From positions 62,001 through 126,000 of the forward strand of contig NZ_JAYLLH010000003.1 of the NCBI RefSeq assembly GCF_035818635.1: a stretch of DNA of 64,000 nt, written 5' to 3'. The DNA comes from Mesobacterium_A hydrothermale. GTDB lineage: Bacteria; Pseudomonadota; Alphaproteobacteria; Rhodobacterales; Rhodobacteraceae. A program made the translations under genes and the position numbers. Below the pieces are notes generated by a model. That model saw only the letters and a program-made list of their open reading frames with translations, was not told where the DNA came from and ran no database searches. Below are positions 25,838-34,761 of this stretch, one piece after another (the stretch's first letter is position 1; each line of letters starts with the position of its first letter).

Positions 25838-27342
25838 CCGATCCGGTTCTCAGACTTGAAAACATCGTCAAGACCTTTCCCGGCGTACGGGCGCTCGACG
25901 GGGTCTCTTTCGCGGTCATGCCGGGCGAGGTGCACGCGCTCATGGGCGAAAACGGCGCCGGAAAATCCACGCTGATGAAGGTTCTGGGCGGCATTCACCA
26001 GCCGACAGAAGGCGCGATCATGGTTGGCGATGAACAGGTGGTCATGGCCGGCCCGCTCGAGGCAAAGGCCAAGGGGATCGTCTTCATTCACCAGGAACTC
26101 AGCCTTGCCGAAGAACTGAGCGTGGCCGAAAACATCTATCTCGGGGAACTGCCCCGCAAGCGATTTGGCTTCGTGGACTGGGCGACGCTGCGCGAACGGA
26201 CCAATGCGATTCTGCAAAAACTCAACGTTGGCTTCGACGCTTCTACGCGGGTGGGCGATCTTTCCATCGCCAATCAGCAGATGGTCGAGATTGCCCGCGC
26301 CCTGACGGTGGATGCCAAGGCGGTGATCTTTGACGAACCCACCGCCTCGCTCACCGATGCCGAGAAAGTGGTGCTGTTCGACGTGATCGCGGATCTCAAG
26401 GCCAGCGGCGTCGGCATCATCTATATCTCGCACCGCATGGAAGAGATCTTCAAGATCACCGACCGGATCAGCATCCTGCGCGACGGGCAATACCAAGGCA
26501 CGGTCAGCACCGCCGACACCACCGAAGAGGCGGTGACCCAGATGATGATCGGGCGCAAGCTGGACCTGACGCGCAACGCCGCACACCACGACCTGGGCGA
26601 TGTCGCGCTTGAGGTGCGCGGGCTGTCCTGCGGCAAGCTTTACGAAGACGTCAGCTTCGAGATCCGGCGCGGCGAAGTTGTGGGGTTCTACGGACTGGTC
26701 GGTGCCGGACGCACGGAAATCGCGGAAACGCTCTTTGGCCTGCGCACGCCGACGGCCGGTACCATTCACCTCGGCGGCAAGGAACTGCGCATCAATTCGC
26801 CGTCAGAGGCCATCGCCCACGGCATCTCTCTGGTCCCCGAGGACCGCAAGGGCCAGGGGCTCGTGCTTGGGATGAATTGCAGGGACAACATGACCCTGCC
26901 ACAGGTCGACGACCTTACCGCCGGGCCATTCATGGCCGAAGGCGCCGAGGTGGCGATTTTCGACCAGTACCGCGACCGGCTCGATATCCGTACCCCGGGG
27001 TGGAAGCAAAAGGTCGGCAACCTGTCCGGCGGCAATCAACAGAAGATCGTCATCGGCAAGTGGCTGTCCATGCACCCCGATGTGCTGATCGTCGACGAAC
27101 CCACGCGTGGGATCGACGTCGGATCGAAATCGGAAATCCACAAGCTTTTGCGCGGTCTTGCAGCACAGGGGTATGCCGTCATGGTCATCAGCTCGGAGAT
27201 GCCCGAGGTGCTGCATGTCTCGGACCGGATCGTGGCCATGTATTCTGGCCGGATCATGCGCACGTTCACCTCCGAAGAGGTCACCGAAGACAGCCTGATC
27301 CAGGCGATTTCGGGGCTGAACGCACCGCCCGAGGTGGCGTAA
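25834..27342 (+). CDS. Sugar ABC transporter ATPase, double nucleotide-binding type
   Basis: A 502-residue ATPase of the RbsA/MglA group with two nucleotide-binding halves. The N-terminal half has the Walker A GENGAGKST, signature LSIANQQMVEIARAL and Walker B VIFDEPTASL. The C-terminal half has a degenerate Walker A (GLVGAGRTE) and a good signature LSGGNQQKIVIGKWL with DEPTRGIDVGSK. This asymmetry is normal for the family. It energises the two permeases encoded just upstream. Confidence 0.95.
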   Translation: MTDPVLRLENIVKTFPGVRALDGVSFAVMPGEVHALMGENGAGKSTLMKVLGGIHQPTEGAIMVGDEQVVMAGPLEAKAKGIVFIHQELSLAEELSVAENIYLGELPRKRFGFVDWATLRERTNAILQKLNVGFDASTRVGDLSIANQQMVEIARALTVDAKAVIFDEPTASLTDAEKVVLFDVIADLKASGVGIIYISHRMEEIFKITDRISILRDGQYQGTVSTADTTEEAVTQMMIGRKLDLTRNAAHHDLGDVALEVRGLSCGKLYEDVSFEIRRGEVVGFYGLVGAGRTEIAETLFGLRTPTAGTIHLGGKELRINSPSEAIAHGISLVPEDRKGQGLVLGMNCRDNMTLPQVDDLTAGPFMAEGAEVAIFDQYRDRLDIRTPGWKQKVGNLSGGNQQKIVIGKWLSMHPDVLIVDEPTRGIDVGSKSEIHKLLRGLAAQGYAVMVISSEMPEVLHVSDRIVAMYSGRIMRTFTSEEVTEDSLIQAISGLNAPPEVA

Positions 27343-27436
27343 GGCGCACCATGCCGCGCCTCTGGTACTGCACGCACCGGACAGCCGCGCGTTGACCGCC
27401 GGCTCAGTCTCACTCGACATACAGGAAGGACATTTT

Positions 27437-28291
27437 ATGAAACTTCTCCGCTACGGCCCCGCTGGGGCCGAGAAACCCGGCCTGCTTGACAGCGACGGCT
27501 TCGTGCGTGACCTGTCCGGCGTCGTGGCCGACATCGGCGGCGAAGTTTTGCGCCCCGAAGGTTTGGCCAGGATCGCCGCGCTGAACGTGGCCACCCTGCC
27601 CCGCGTCGACGGCACACCACAAGATGATCTGCGGCTTGGCGCCTGCGTCGGCGGCATCGGTAAATTCGTCTGCATCGGGCTGAACTATGCCGACCACGCG
27701 GCCGAAGCCGGGATGCCCATCCCCGAAGAGCCGATCCTCTTCAACAAATGGACCTCTGCGGTGGTCGGGCCCAACGATCCGATCCAGATCCCGCAAGGCT
27801 CGATCAAGACCGATTGGGAAGTCGAACTTGGCGTGGTCATCGGCAAACCCGGCGCCTACATCGCGGAATCGGATGCGCTGGATCATGTGGCGGGCTACTG
27901 CGTGATCAACGATGTCTCCGAACGTGATTTCCAACTCAACCGCGCCGGCACCTGGGACAAGGGCAAGGGCTGTGACACCTTCGGCCCCACCGGCCCCTGG
28001 CTTGTAACGCCGGACGAGATCGCGGATGTTGACGCGCTGGCGATGTGGCTCGATGTCGATGGCACACGGATGCAGTCCGGCTCTACCGCGACCCTCATCT
28101 TCAAGATCCCGCAGCTCATCGCGTATTGCAGCCAGTTCATGAGCCTGCAAAACGGGGATGTCATCTCGACCGGCACGCCACCGGGCGTCGGCATGGGCCA
28201 GACCCCGCCGCGCTATCTTTCGGGCGGAGAGACGGTGTCGCTTGGGATCGACGGGTTGGGCGTTCAATCAAGCAAGGTCTTGCCCGCCTGA
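27437..28291 (+). CDS. FAH-family hydrolase, 2,4-diketo-3-deoxy-sugar-acid hydrolase type
   Basis: A 284-residue fumarylacetoacetate-hydrolase-fold protein. Metal-binding acidic residues are seen in KTDWEVELGVVIG and VINDVSERDFQ, and the stretches GTWDKGKGCDTFGPTGPWLV and STGTPPGVGMGQ follow the 2,4-diketo-3-deoxy-L-fuconate/L-rhamnonate hydrolase (LRA6) group, which yields pyruvate and L-lactate. This fits the lactate oxidase and keto-deoxy-sugar-acid dehydrogenase in the opposite arm. The start at 27437 follows AGGAAGGA. Often misannotated as ureidoglycolate lyase. Function inferred, not proven. Confidence 0.85.
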   Translation: MKLLRYGPAGAEKPGLLDSDGFVRDLSGVVADIGGEVLRPEGLARIAALNVATLPRVDGTPQDDLRLGACVGGIGKFVCIGLNYADHAAEAGMPIPEEPILFNKWTSAVVGPNDPIQIPQGSIKTDWEVELGVVIGKPGAYIAESDALDHVAGYCVINDVSERDFQLNRAGTWDKGKGCDTFGPTGPWLVTPDEIADVDALAMWLDVDGTRMQSGSTATLIFKIPQLIAYCSQFMSLQNGDVISTGTPPGVGMGQTPPRYLSGGETVSLGIDGLGVQSSKVLPA

Positions 28292-28301
28292 ACGGACCGA
28301 T

Positions 28302-28333
28302 CCAGCGCAAGATTCCCTTGTGTCTTGCGCTGG
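28302..28333 (+). terminator. Hairpin after the FAH hydrolase gene
   Basis: An 11-bp perfect stem CCAGCGCAAGA/TCTTGCGCTGG with a 10-base loop begins 10 bases after the stop and ends the rightward operon. There is no T run. The remaining bases to 28526 show no gene. Confidence 0.6.
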
Positions 28334-28526
28334 GGGCATCACACTTGTTTGCGCCGCGTCGAAACGGCACATTCGCGGTCGCCTGCGCTGTCAGGGTGGC
28401 GCAGACTTTCCATCACCGGGGACTATGTGGCGGACAGGTCAAGGTGCATGGACACTTACCCGGTGACGCTGTTCGCAGCGTGACCTTTTTGGAAAGCCGT
28501 GCGCGCAACGCGACTGCACCAAAGCC

Positions 28527-29324
28527 CTAAGTCACCAGGAAATCAAAGTCCGGATGGGTTTGAAACCGCCAGTTGCGGCGGGGCCCGGCCATCACATTGA
28601 GGTAGTACATCTCGATCCCATGAGGCGCTGCACAGGGGTGATGACCGCGCGGAACCAGCACGACATCGTGGTCCGAGACAGCCATGGTTTCATCCAGGTC
28701 CCCTTCATCCGTGAACACGCGCTGAACACCAAAGCCCTGTGGCGGGTTGAGGCGATGGTAATACGTCTCTTCGAGATAGGTGATGTTCGGGAAATCATCG
28801 ATATCGTGGCGATGGGGCGGATAGGACGACCAGTGCCCTGCGGGTGTGTAAACCTCTGTCACCAGCAGGCTGTCGGCCACGTCGCGTGCCTCCATCGCGA
28901 TATTGTGGATGTAGCGCGTATTGGTGCCGGAGCCGCGTTTCTCCAATTCGATCCCCTGCGGGCCCAGCCGCTGCGCCGGACGGCCGCCCTTGGCCGGGGC
29001 CGTGCAAACGGCAAGCGTACAGTTCGTTGTCGCCGTGGCGCGCCAATCGCTGCCCGGCGGGACATAAAGACAATGCGGCGGCTTGCGGTCAAACACGGAC
29101 AACCGGTCGCCGATCACCCCGAATTCCTGGCCCGCGGCCGCGATCTCGGCATGCCCCTCGACCAGCACAAGGATCGCTTCGCGGTCACCGGTCGGCGCCA
29201 AGGCCACCTCCCCCGGGGCAAGCCGCCAGGTGTCAAAACCGACATAGCCCCAGCCCGCGCTTTCTGGCGTGATGGCATGGGTCTGGCCAGAGATGCCGGT
29301 CGGTTTGCGCAACAGATCGGTCAT
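28527..29324 (-). CDS. iolB: 5-deoxy-glucuronate isomerase, first copy
   Basis: Cupin enzyme of inositol breakdown that isomerises 5-deoxy-D-glucuronate to 2-deoxy-5-keto-D-gluconate. The 265-residue protein has the metal-binding set in YPPHRHDIDD, EETYYHRLNPPQGFG and the later RGHHPCAAPHGIEMYYLNVMAGP, all typical of IolB. It is the last gene of the transporter operon, 12 bases after the dioxygenase gene. A second, rather different IolB lies at 40917, so one copy may serve a modified inositol. Confidence 0.9.
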   Translation of the reverse strand: MTDLLRKPTGISGQTHAITPESAGWGYVGFDTWRLAPGEVALAPTGDREAILVLVEGHAEIAAAGQEFGVIGDRLSVFDRKPPHCLYVPPGSDWRATATTNCTLAVCTAPAKGGRPAQRLGPQGIELEKRGSGTNTRYIHNIAMEARDVADSLLVTEVYTPAGHWSSYPPHRHDIDDFPNITYLEETYYHRLNPPQGFGVQRVFTDEGDLDETMAVSDHDVVLVPRGHHPCAAPHGIEMYYLNVMAGPRRNWRFQTHPDFDFLVT

Positions 29325-29336
29325 GCGGATGCTCCT

Positions 29337-30494
29337 TCAGGGCCGCTGCCGTGCAGCGAGCGCATCAAGTTCTGCCGAAACCGTGGCCGCGCTCAATCCA
29401 TCGCGCAAGGCCCGCTGCATCAGCGCCGCCTGCGACTCGGGCGCCAGCCCACCGGTCGGCGGATCGGTATCCAGGTTGGTGGGAAAGGCGTAGCCCTCGG
29501 CCGTCGCTGCGATGGCCGCGTCTCGCTCGGCCGCGGTCAGATCGGTTGCGGCTTGCAGCAGCGGGTAAAGCGCCTTGCACATCCCAAGCCGATCTACGCT
29601 TTCCATCGCCCGCCCAAAGGCCGACGACACCTGCAGCAGGTTGGCCATTCGGTGAATATCGGTCGAGCGGTTTTGGCCCGCCGCATGGAACAGCGCGGGG
29701 TTGAAGAACACCGCATCGCCCTTGGCCAGCGGCAATTGCACCGCTTGGGCGGCAAAGAAATCGCGAAATTCTGGGCGGCGATAGGCCATGTAGCCCTCTG
29801 GGAACAGTTGCGAAAACGGCAAGAGTTGCGTCGGCCCGCTTTCGACCGGCATGTCGCAATGGGCAACCGCGCCTTGCAAGGTCATGCAAGCCGACAGCGC
29901 ATGCTGATGCGCCGGAAACCGTGCCGCAACCTCCGCGGTCTGGAACCCGAGATGATAGTCGCGATGGACCTGCTGCGTCTGCCCGCCGGGCCGTACAAGG
30001 TTCACCTGCGCGGTCATCTGGTAGCCCGGCCCCAGCCACGCCTCGCAAACCGCCGCGATGGCGGGGTTGGCGAAATAGCGCAGGAACACCGCCGGATCGG
30101 CCGCGCAAAGTTTTTGCAGCGCGTTCCAGATACGGTCATTGGCCCCTGCGGCGGCGAAATGATCAGCCTTGGCCCCGTTCTCTGCCTTTTCCCGCGCGAT
30201 GATCTGGTTGAACAGATCGCTTGCGGCATCAATCGGGCCGGTATCGGCATACGCCGATTTCAAGACGATCACCCCTGCCGAGTGCCCCAGAACACGCGCC
30301 CATTCGGCCATCAGGCGTTGCCGTGCAACGGGGTCGTCCAGCATGCCCGCGCGGGTATCCATGTCGTAGATCGGGATATTCATCGCCACCTCGGCCGCCA
30401 GGGGAACCGTGGCCGGGTCAAGGGTCTGTCCGGTAAGAGCGGCGAACTGATCCAGTTCGCCGCTCTCGGTCCTGTAAAACATCTGCTCCGTCAT
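29337..30494 (-). CDS. Phytanoyl-CoA dioxygenase (PhyH) family Fe(II)/2-oxoglutarate enzyme
   Basis: A 385-residue protein of the non-haem iron, 2-oxoglutarate-dependent oxygenase superfamily. The HxD pair is in QQVHRDYHLGF and the distal histidine in FNPALFHAAGQNRS, followed by the arginine of the oxoglutarate site (RST or HRMANL). Its place between an inositol importer ATPase and IolB suggests hydroxylation or oxidative demethylation of an imported inositol derivative, which is inference. The start at 30494 lies 7 bases after the ATPase stop. Confidence 0.85.
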   Translation of the reverse strand: MTEQMFYRTESGELDQFAALTGQTLDPATVPLAAEVAMNIPIYDMDTRAGMLDDPVARQRLMAEWARVLGHSAGVIVLKSAYADTGPIDAASDLFNQIIAREKAENGAKADHFAAAGANDRIWNALQKLCAADPAVFLRYFANPAIAAVCEAWLGPGYQMTAQVNLVRPGGQTQQVHRDYHLGFQTAEVAARFPAHQHALSACMTLQGAVAHCDMPVESGPTQLLPFSQLFPEGYMAYRRPEFRDFFAAQAVQLPLAKGDAVFFNPALFHAAGQNRSTDIHRMANLLQVSSAFGRAMESVDRLGMCKALYPLLQAATDLTAAERDAAIAATAEGYAFPTNLDTDPPTGGLAPESQAALMQRALRDGLSAATVSAELDALAARQRP

Positions 30495-30501
30495 CGCCGG
30501 C

Positions 30502-31293
30502 TCAGACCGTTCCGCCAAGCGAGCCTTCGAGCGCGACCAACTCCTGCCCGCCGGCCATCATGTCCTGCAACTCTTCCGGTGTGATCTGGCCGCGCTGCGC
30601 GGTGCCCAGCGTCTTGCCCCGGTTAAGCACGGTAAAACGGTCGCCCACGGCCAGCGCGTGGCGGACGTTGTGGGTGATGAACACCACGCCGATCCCCTTG
30701 CGCCGGACCTTGTCGATGGTGGACAGCACGTTCGCCGTTTGCCGCACGCCCAGCGCCGAGGTCGGTTCGTCCAGGATCAGCACCTTGGCGCCGAAATAGA
30801 CCGCGCGCGCGATGGCAACCGTCTGCCGTTCGCCGCCCGACAGCGTGCCCACAGCTTGATCGGGCGAGCGCAGGTTGATGCCCATCTTGCGCATTTCGTC
30901 CATGGTGACCGCGTTCGCCTTTTCGAAGTCGATCATTCTCAGCGGGCCGAACCCCTTCACCGGTTCTCGGCCCATCCAGAAGTTTCGGGTCACGCTCATC
31001 AGCGGGATCATGGCAAGATCCTGATAAACCGTGGCGATCCCGGCCTCCATCGCGTCGCGGGGGCTGGAAAAATTCATCTCCCGCCCTTCGAACAGGATCC
31101 GGCCCGACGTGGGTTTGTGCACCCCCGACATGGTCTTGATGAAGGTCGATTTGCCTGCGCCGTTGTCGCCCAGCAGGCAGTGACATTCGCCGGGACGGAT
31201 GTCGAAACTGACCCCGTTCAGCGCGATGACCGGGCCGAAGTGCTTGGTGATGTCGGACATCTCGACGATCGGGTTGTGATCGTAGCTGCTCAT
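30502..31293 (-). CDS. Sugar/inositol ABC transporter ATPase, single-domain type
   Basis: A 263-residue ATPase with Walker A GDNGAGKST, Q-loop VYQDLAM, signature LSGGERQTVAIARA, Walker B VLILDEPTSALG and H-loop FITHNVRHA. Unlike the RbsA-type ATPase at 25834 it has a single nucleotide-binding domain, as in the fructose (FrcA) transporters, so it must work as a homodimer. It sits downstream of its permease and binding protein. Confidence 0.92.
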   Translation of the reverse strand: MSSYDHNPIVEMSDITKHFGPVIALNGVSFDIRPGECHCLLGDNGAGKSTFIKTMSGVHKPTSGRILFEGREMNFSSPRDAMEAGIATVYQDLAMIPLMSVTRNFWMGREPVKGFGPLRMIDFEKANAVTMDEMRKMGINLRSPDQAVGTLSGGERQTVAIARAVYFGAKVLILDEPTSALGVRQTANVLSTIDKVRRKGIGVVFITHNVRHALAVGDRFTVLNRGKTLGTAQRGQITPEELQDMMAGGQELVALEGSLGGTV

Positions 31294-31321
31294 CGCTTGG
31301 TCTCCTTTTGATCCGTCATGA

Positions 31322-32449
31322 TCAACGCTCTCCGGTGATGATGCGGCGGATATAGGTGTTCAGGATCACCGCCAGCAGCAGGATCACGCCAAGGAACACC
31401 CGGAACAGGCTCGATTCAACGCCGGCAAAGAACAGGCCCTGCTGCACCACGCCAAAGATCAGCGCACCAAGCGCCGCCCCCACGACCGAGCCGTAGCCCC
31501 CGGTCAGAAGCGCGCCGCCAATCACCACGGCAATGATCGCTTCGAATTCCTTCAACAGGCCACGATCCGCGCCCGCCGATCCGAACTCCATCACCTGACA
31601 GGTCGCGAAGACACAGGCACAAAACGCGGTCAGCATGAACATCAGGATCTTCACCCGCTCGACTGGTACACCAACATACCGCGCCGCCTGCGCGTCGCCG
31701 CCCGCAGCGAAAATCCAGTTTCCGAACCGGGTTCGGGTCAGAATGAAATGCCCGACGATCACCAGCGCGATGGCCCAGACGATCAGCATCGGCAGCCCGT
31801 CGATCACCGGCTGACCCGCGCGATTCCCGCGCGAGAATGTGTCAATCAGGCCGATATCGGCAAGCCATGTGAAGACAAAGCCAAGAATCTTTCCGCCAAA
31901 CAGCGGCGCCAGCCAATCGCCCTGGGCCGCGTCGTCGATGCCGCCGATGATGGTCCGGCGCTCGATCACCTGCGGGAAGAAGATGGTAAAGCCGCGCAGG
32001 ATGAACAGGAAGGCCAGCGTCACGATAAAGCTCGGCAGTCCGGTCTTGATCACGATGATACCGTTCAGCGCGCCAATCGCGAGGCAGAGCGCAAAGGTCG
32101 CAAGAATCGCGATCCAGATCGGCAGGTTCAAGGTCACGCCCAGAATCGCGATCGACATGCCCGCGAACCCGATCATCGAGCCCACCGACAGGTCGAACTC
32201 GCCCGCCACCATCAGCATGCAGGCGCCGACCGCGATGATCATGAACTGCGCGCTCACCTGGCTCCAGTTCATGATGCCCTGCGCATTGAACATGCCGCTG
32301 TCGCCCGCGAAAATGACAAACAGGATGAACACCGCAATGGTGCCGACGATCCCGCCAAGTTCCGGACGGATCAGCCATTGACGCAGGCCGCCCATGGTCT
32401 TGATCCGCTCGTCCGTCGGCCCCCCGGCCGGTTGTGCCTCTTCGGACAT
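31322..32449 (-). CDS. Sugar/inositol ABC transporter permease
   Basis: A 375-residue inner-membrane permease with about ten hydrophobic segments and the family motifs MVAGEFDLSVGSMIGFAG and VVIGGALLTGGYGSVVG. It is longer than most RbsC proteins because of an extra loop around IERRTIIGGIDDAAQGDW. The start at 32449 (MSEEAQPAGG) has GGGGAGGA upstream; the frame stays open further but without similarity. Part of the leftward importer operon. Confidence 0.92.
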   Translation of the reverse strand: MSEEAQPAGGPTDERIKTMGGLRQWLIRPELGGIVGTIAVFILFVIFAGDSGMFNAQGIMNWSQVSAQFMIIAVGACMLMVAGEFDLSVGSMIGFAGMSIAILGVTLNLPIWIAILATFALCLAIGALNGIIVIKTGLPSFIVTLAFLFILRGFTIFFPQVIERRTIIGGIDDAAQGDWLAPLFGGKILGFVFTWLADIGLIDTFSRGNRAGQPVIDGLPMLIVWAIALVIVGHFILTRTRFGNWIFAAGGDAQAARYVGVPVERVKILMFMLTAFCACVFATCQVMEFGSAGADRGLLKEFEAIIAVVIGGALLTGGYGSVVGAALGALIFGVVQQGLFFAGVESSLFRVFLGVILLLAVILNTYIRRIITGER

Positions 32450-32485
32450 CGCCCCGAGTCCTCCCCTCGTGAATTTCTGAGAAAG

Positions 32486-32517
32486 AAGGGGCGAACAGCT
32501 GTCCTGCCATCCGCCCC
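32486..32517 (-). other. Intercistronic hairpin between binding protein and permease genes
   Basis: Seven-base arms AGGGGCG and CGCCCCT with an 18-base loop lie in the 104-base gap downstream of the binding-protein gene. Weaker than the analogous hairpin at 22881; possibly limits read-through into the permease. Confidence 0.35.
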
Positions 32518-32553
32518 TGTACGCGCATCCAGCCGTCAGTCGGTCCGACGCGC

Positions 32554-33510
32554 TTAGCGGTACTCGCCCGCGTATTTCGCGACCATTTCCAACCCATCGG
32601 CGGTCACGAAGCCGGGGCCGGAATTGATGTTGTTGCCCGGCAGCACGCCGTAACGGTGGTAGTTCGCCATCACCACGACCGGCAGATAGGCCTGCAAGAA
32701 GGGCTGCTGGTCGATACCCCACTTGATGACGCCGTCCTTGATGCCCTGCACGATGTTCTCGCCCAGATCGAAGGTGCCGAAATACATGTCACCGGCCAGA
32801 CCCATTTCCTCAAGCGCAAGGATGGTCGGATCGGCAGAGGTCGGACCAAGGGTCAGCACCGCCTCGGTTTCGGGATTGGCATTGAGGTATGCCATCACCC
32901 GGTTGCGGATTTCCTGCGGGTCCTGACCCGAGTCGATCATCGAATCGCCCAGCTCCACACCCAGACCGTCAGCAAAACCTTGGCACCGCTGTGCCACAAC
33001 GGTGTTGGAGATCGCGTGGTTCACGCACAGGAAGCTGCCGATCCCGTCGCCGGCAGCGCGCAGCCCCGCAGCATAGCCCGCATCATATTCAGGCTGGCCG
33101 ACATACATCAGCGCGCCCACTTCGCGGGCCTGTTCCGGGGTGCCGGAGTTCATGATGATCACGTCCACGCCGGATTCGACCGCAGCGCTGACCGGGCCGG
33201 ACAGCACGTCCATATCGGCAAGCGTGGTGATGATGCCATCGGGACCAGAGGCCGCCGCCTGCTCGATGATGCGCGCCATGTCGGCCAGGTCGCCGGTTGG
33301 CGGGTTGCGGTATTCAACCTCGACGTTCATCTGCTCGCCTGCCAGCGCCAGACCGTTCTTGATCGTGTTCCACCAACTGTCGCTGTCGGGTGCGTGGCTG
33401 ACCAGCACGTAGCGCAGGGTGCCGTTTGTATCTGCGAAGGCCGCCGTGCCGCCCAGCAGGGCCGTGGCTGCAACCGCTGTCGCTGCCACGGTCTTCAGAA
33501 ATGTGTTCAT
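32554..33510 (-). CDS. Sugar/inositol ABC transporter periplasmic binding protein
   Basis: A 318-residue periplasmic protein of the type I sugar-binding fold. The signal peptide (MNTFLKTVAATAVAATALLGGTAAFA) is followed by RYVLVSHAPDSDSWWNTIKNG. GDLADMARIIEQAAASGPDGIITTLAD and NSGTPEQAREVGALMYVGQPEYDAG resemble inositol and related binding proteins. The start at 33510 has TGGGAGG. It is the first gene of the leftward importer operon, 85 bases from the LacI palindrome. Confidence 0.92.
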   Translation of the reverse strand: MNTFLKTVAATAVAATALLGGTAAFADTNGTLRYVLVSHAPDSDSWWNTIKNGLALAGEQMNVEVEYRNPPTGDLADMARIIEQAAASGPDGIITTLADMDVLSGPVSAAVESGVDVIIMNSGTPEQAREVGALMYVGQPEYDAGYAAGLRAAGDGIGSFLCVNHAISNTVVAQRCQGFADGLGVELGDSMIDSGQDPQEIRNRVMAYLNANPETEAVLTLGPTSADPTILALEEMGLAGDMYFGTFDLGENIVQGIKDGVIKWGIDQQPFLQAYLPVVVMANYHRYGVLPGNNINSGPGFVTADGLEMVAKYAGEYR

Positions 33511-33594
33511 GGATACCTCCCAATATCTTTTCCACGGTCGACCGGGCCAGAACCCCCTCGCCGCATGAGAAAACGGTAGCGGCGTTTCCGACAA

Positions 33595-33612
33595 TTTGCA
33601 ACCGGTTGCAAA
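33595..33612. promoter_or_regulatory. LacI-type operator between importer and regulator genes
   Basis: A perfect 18-bp palindrome, TTTGCAACCGGTTGCAAA, almost equidistant from the importer start (85 bases) and the lacI start (83 bases). The central CG and length fit LacI-family operators. The same 16-bp core recurs at 37956. Confidence 0.9.
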
Positions 33613-33694
33613 AAATTCTCTACCGATCCACGATGTGGTCGCGTGACGAGCGGGCTATACTGTTCGCACGCAATGGTGTCTGGACGGATCGACG

Positions 33695-34693
33695 ATGGCG
33701 ATAACCCTAAAGGACGTGGCTGAACGGGCCGGTGTGTCCCGCTCAGCGGTGTCGCGTACATTTACCGAAGGTGCTTCGGTCTCCAGAAAGACCCGCGCCA
33801 AGGTCGAAAAGGCGGCAGCCGAGCTTGGCTACAGCCCCAACGCGCTGGCCTCGTCACTGACGACCGGGCGCACCAAGTTGATCGGTCTGATCTCGAACAA
33901 CTTCCACAACCCCCTGTTTCTAGAGGTTTTCGACCTGTTTACACGCGGCCTGCAAGATCGCGGTTTGCGGCCGCTGCTGGTCAACCTCAGCGCAGAGACC
34001 GACCCCAAGCAATCCGTGCGCATGCTCAAACAATATTCGGTGGACGGCGCGATCGTGGCGTCCTCGACCCTGTCGCCCAGCTTTGCCGAAGCGTTCAAAG
34101 ACGCGGGCATCCCGGTGGTCCATTCGTTTGGCCGGTTCTCGACGTCGCCCAATGTCCATGTCGTTGGCATCGACAACGTCGCCGCCGGACGCATGGCCGC
34201 CGAAACCTTGATCGCACGCGGCTATCGGCGCGTGGCGTTCCTTGGCGGGCCGGAACAGGCCACCTCGACTCAGGACCGCGCCTTGGGGTTTTTTGGCGCG
34301 CTGCGCGAACACCCCGAGATCGACGTTTCGATCAGTTACGCCAGCGCCTATTCCTTTGACGCGGGCCGGGTAGAAATGACCCGCCTGTTGATGACCGGGC
34401 CGGCCGAAGCCTATTTCTGCGGCGATGACGTGTTGTCGGTGGGCGCGCTTTCCGCGGTTCAAGAAGCCGGTCTGTCCGTGCCCGGCGACATTGGCATCAT
34501 CGGGCTCAACGACATGGATATGGCCCGTTGGCAAAACATCAACCTGACCACCATCCGGCAGCCCGTGGCCGAAATCATCGGTGCCTCGATCGAACTTGTC
34601 GTCGGCACCATCGAAACGCCAAATCGTCACCCGGAAACCCGCCTGTTTCCCTGCCGCGTGATCGAACGCGGCACCCTGCGCGCCTTGCCCTGA
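33695..34693 (+). CDS. LacI-family regulator of the inositol locus
   Basis: A 332-residue repressor with the N-terminal helix-turn-helix and hinge (TLKDVAERAGVSRSAVSRTFTEGASVSRKTRAKVEKAA and GYSPNALASSLTTGRT) followed by a periplasmic-binding-protein-like ligand domain (LIGLISNNFHNPLFLEVFDLF). It is divergent from the importer and shares an operator-containing region with it, so it probably represses the importer, itself and, through the copy at 37956, the iol operons. The inducer is likely an inositol or an early breakdown product. Confidence 0.92.
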   Translation: MAITLKDVAERAGVSRSAVSRTFTEGASVSRKTRAKVEKAAAELGYSPNALASSLTTGRTKLIGLISNNFHNPLFLEVFDLFTRGLQDRGLRPLLVNLSAETDPKQSVRMLKQYSVDGAIVASSTLSPSFAEAFKDAGIPVVHSFGRFSTSPNVHVVGIDNVAAGRMAAETLIARGYRRVAFLGGPEQATSTQDRALGFFGALREHPEIDVSISYASAYSFDAGRVEMTRLLMTGPAEAYFCGDDVLSVGALSAVQEAGLSVPGDIGIIGLNDMDMARWQNINLTTIRQPVAEIIGASIELVVGTIETPNRHPETRLFPCRVIERGTLRALP

Positions 34694-34761
34694 GGCAGCG
34701 CGCGCAGGCCCTGTATGTGTACGGGTTGTGTATGGCGTGTGCACAGCCTGTGCGCGTGGGT

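Noticed and set aside
28527..29324. KduI instead of IolB
   Set aside because: KduI and IolB are related cupins, but the GHHPCAAPHGIEMYYLNVMAG segment and the inositol genes around favour IolB.
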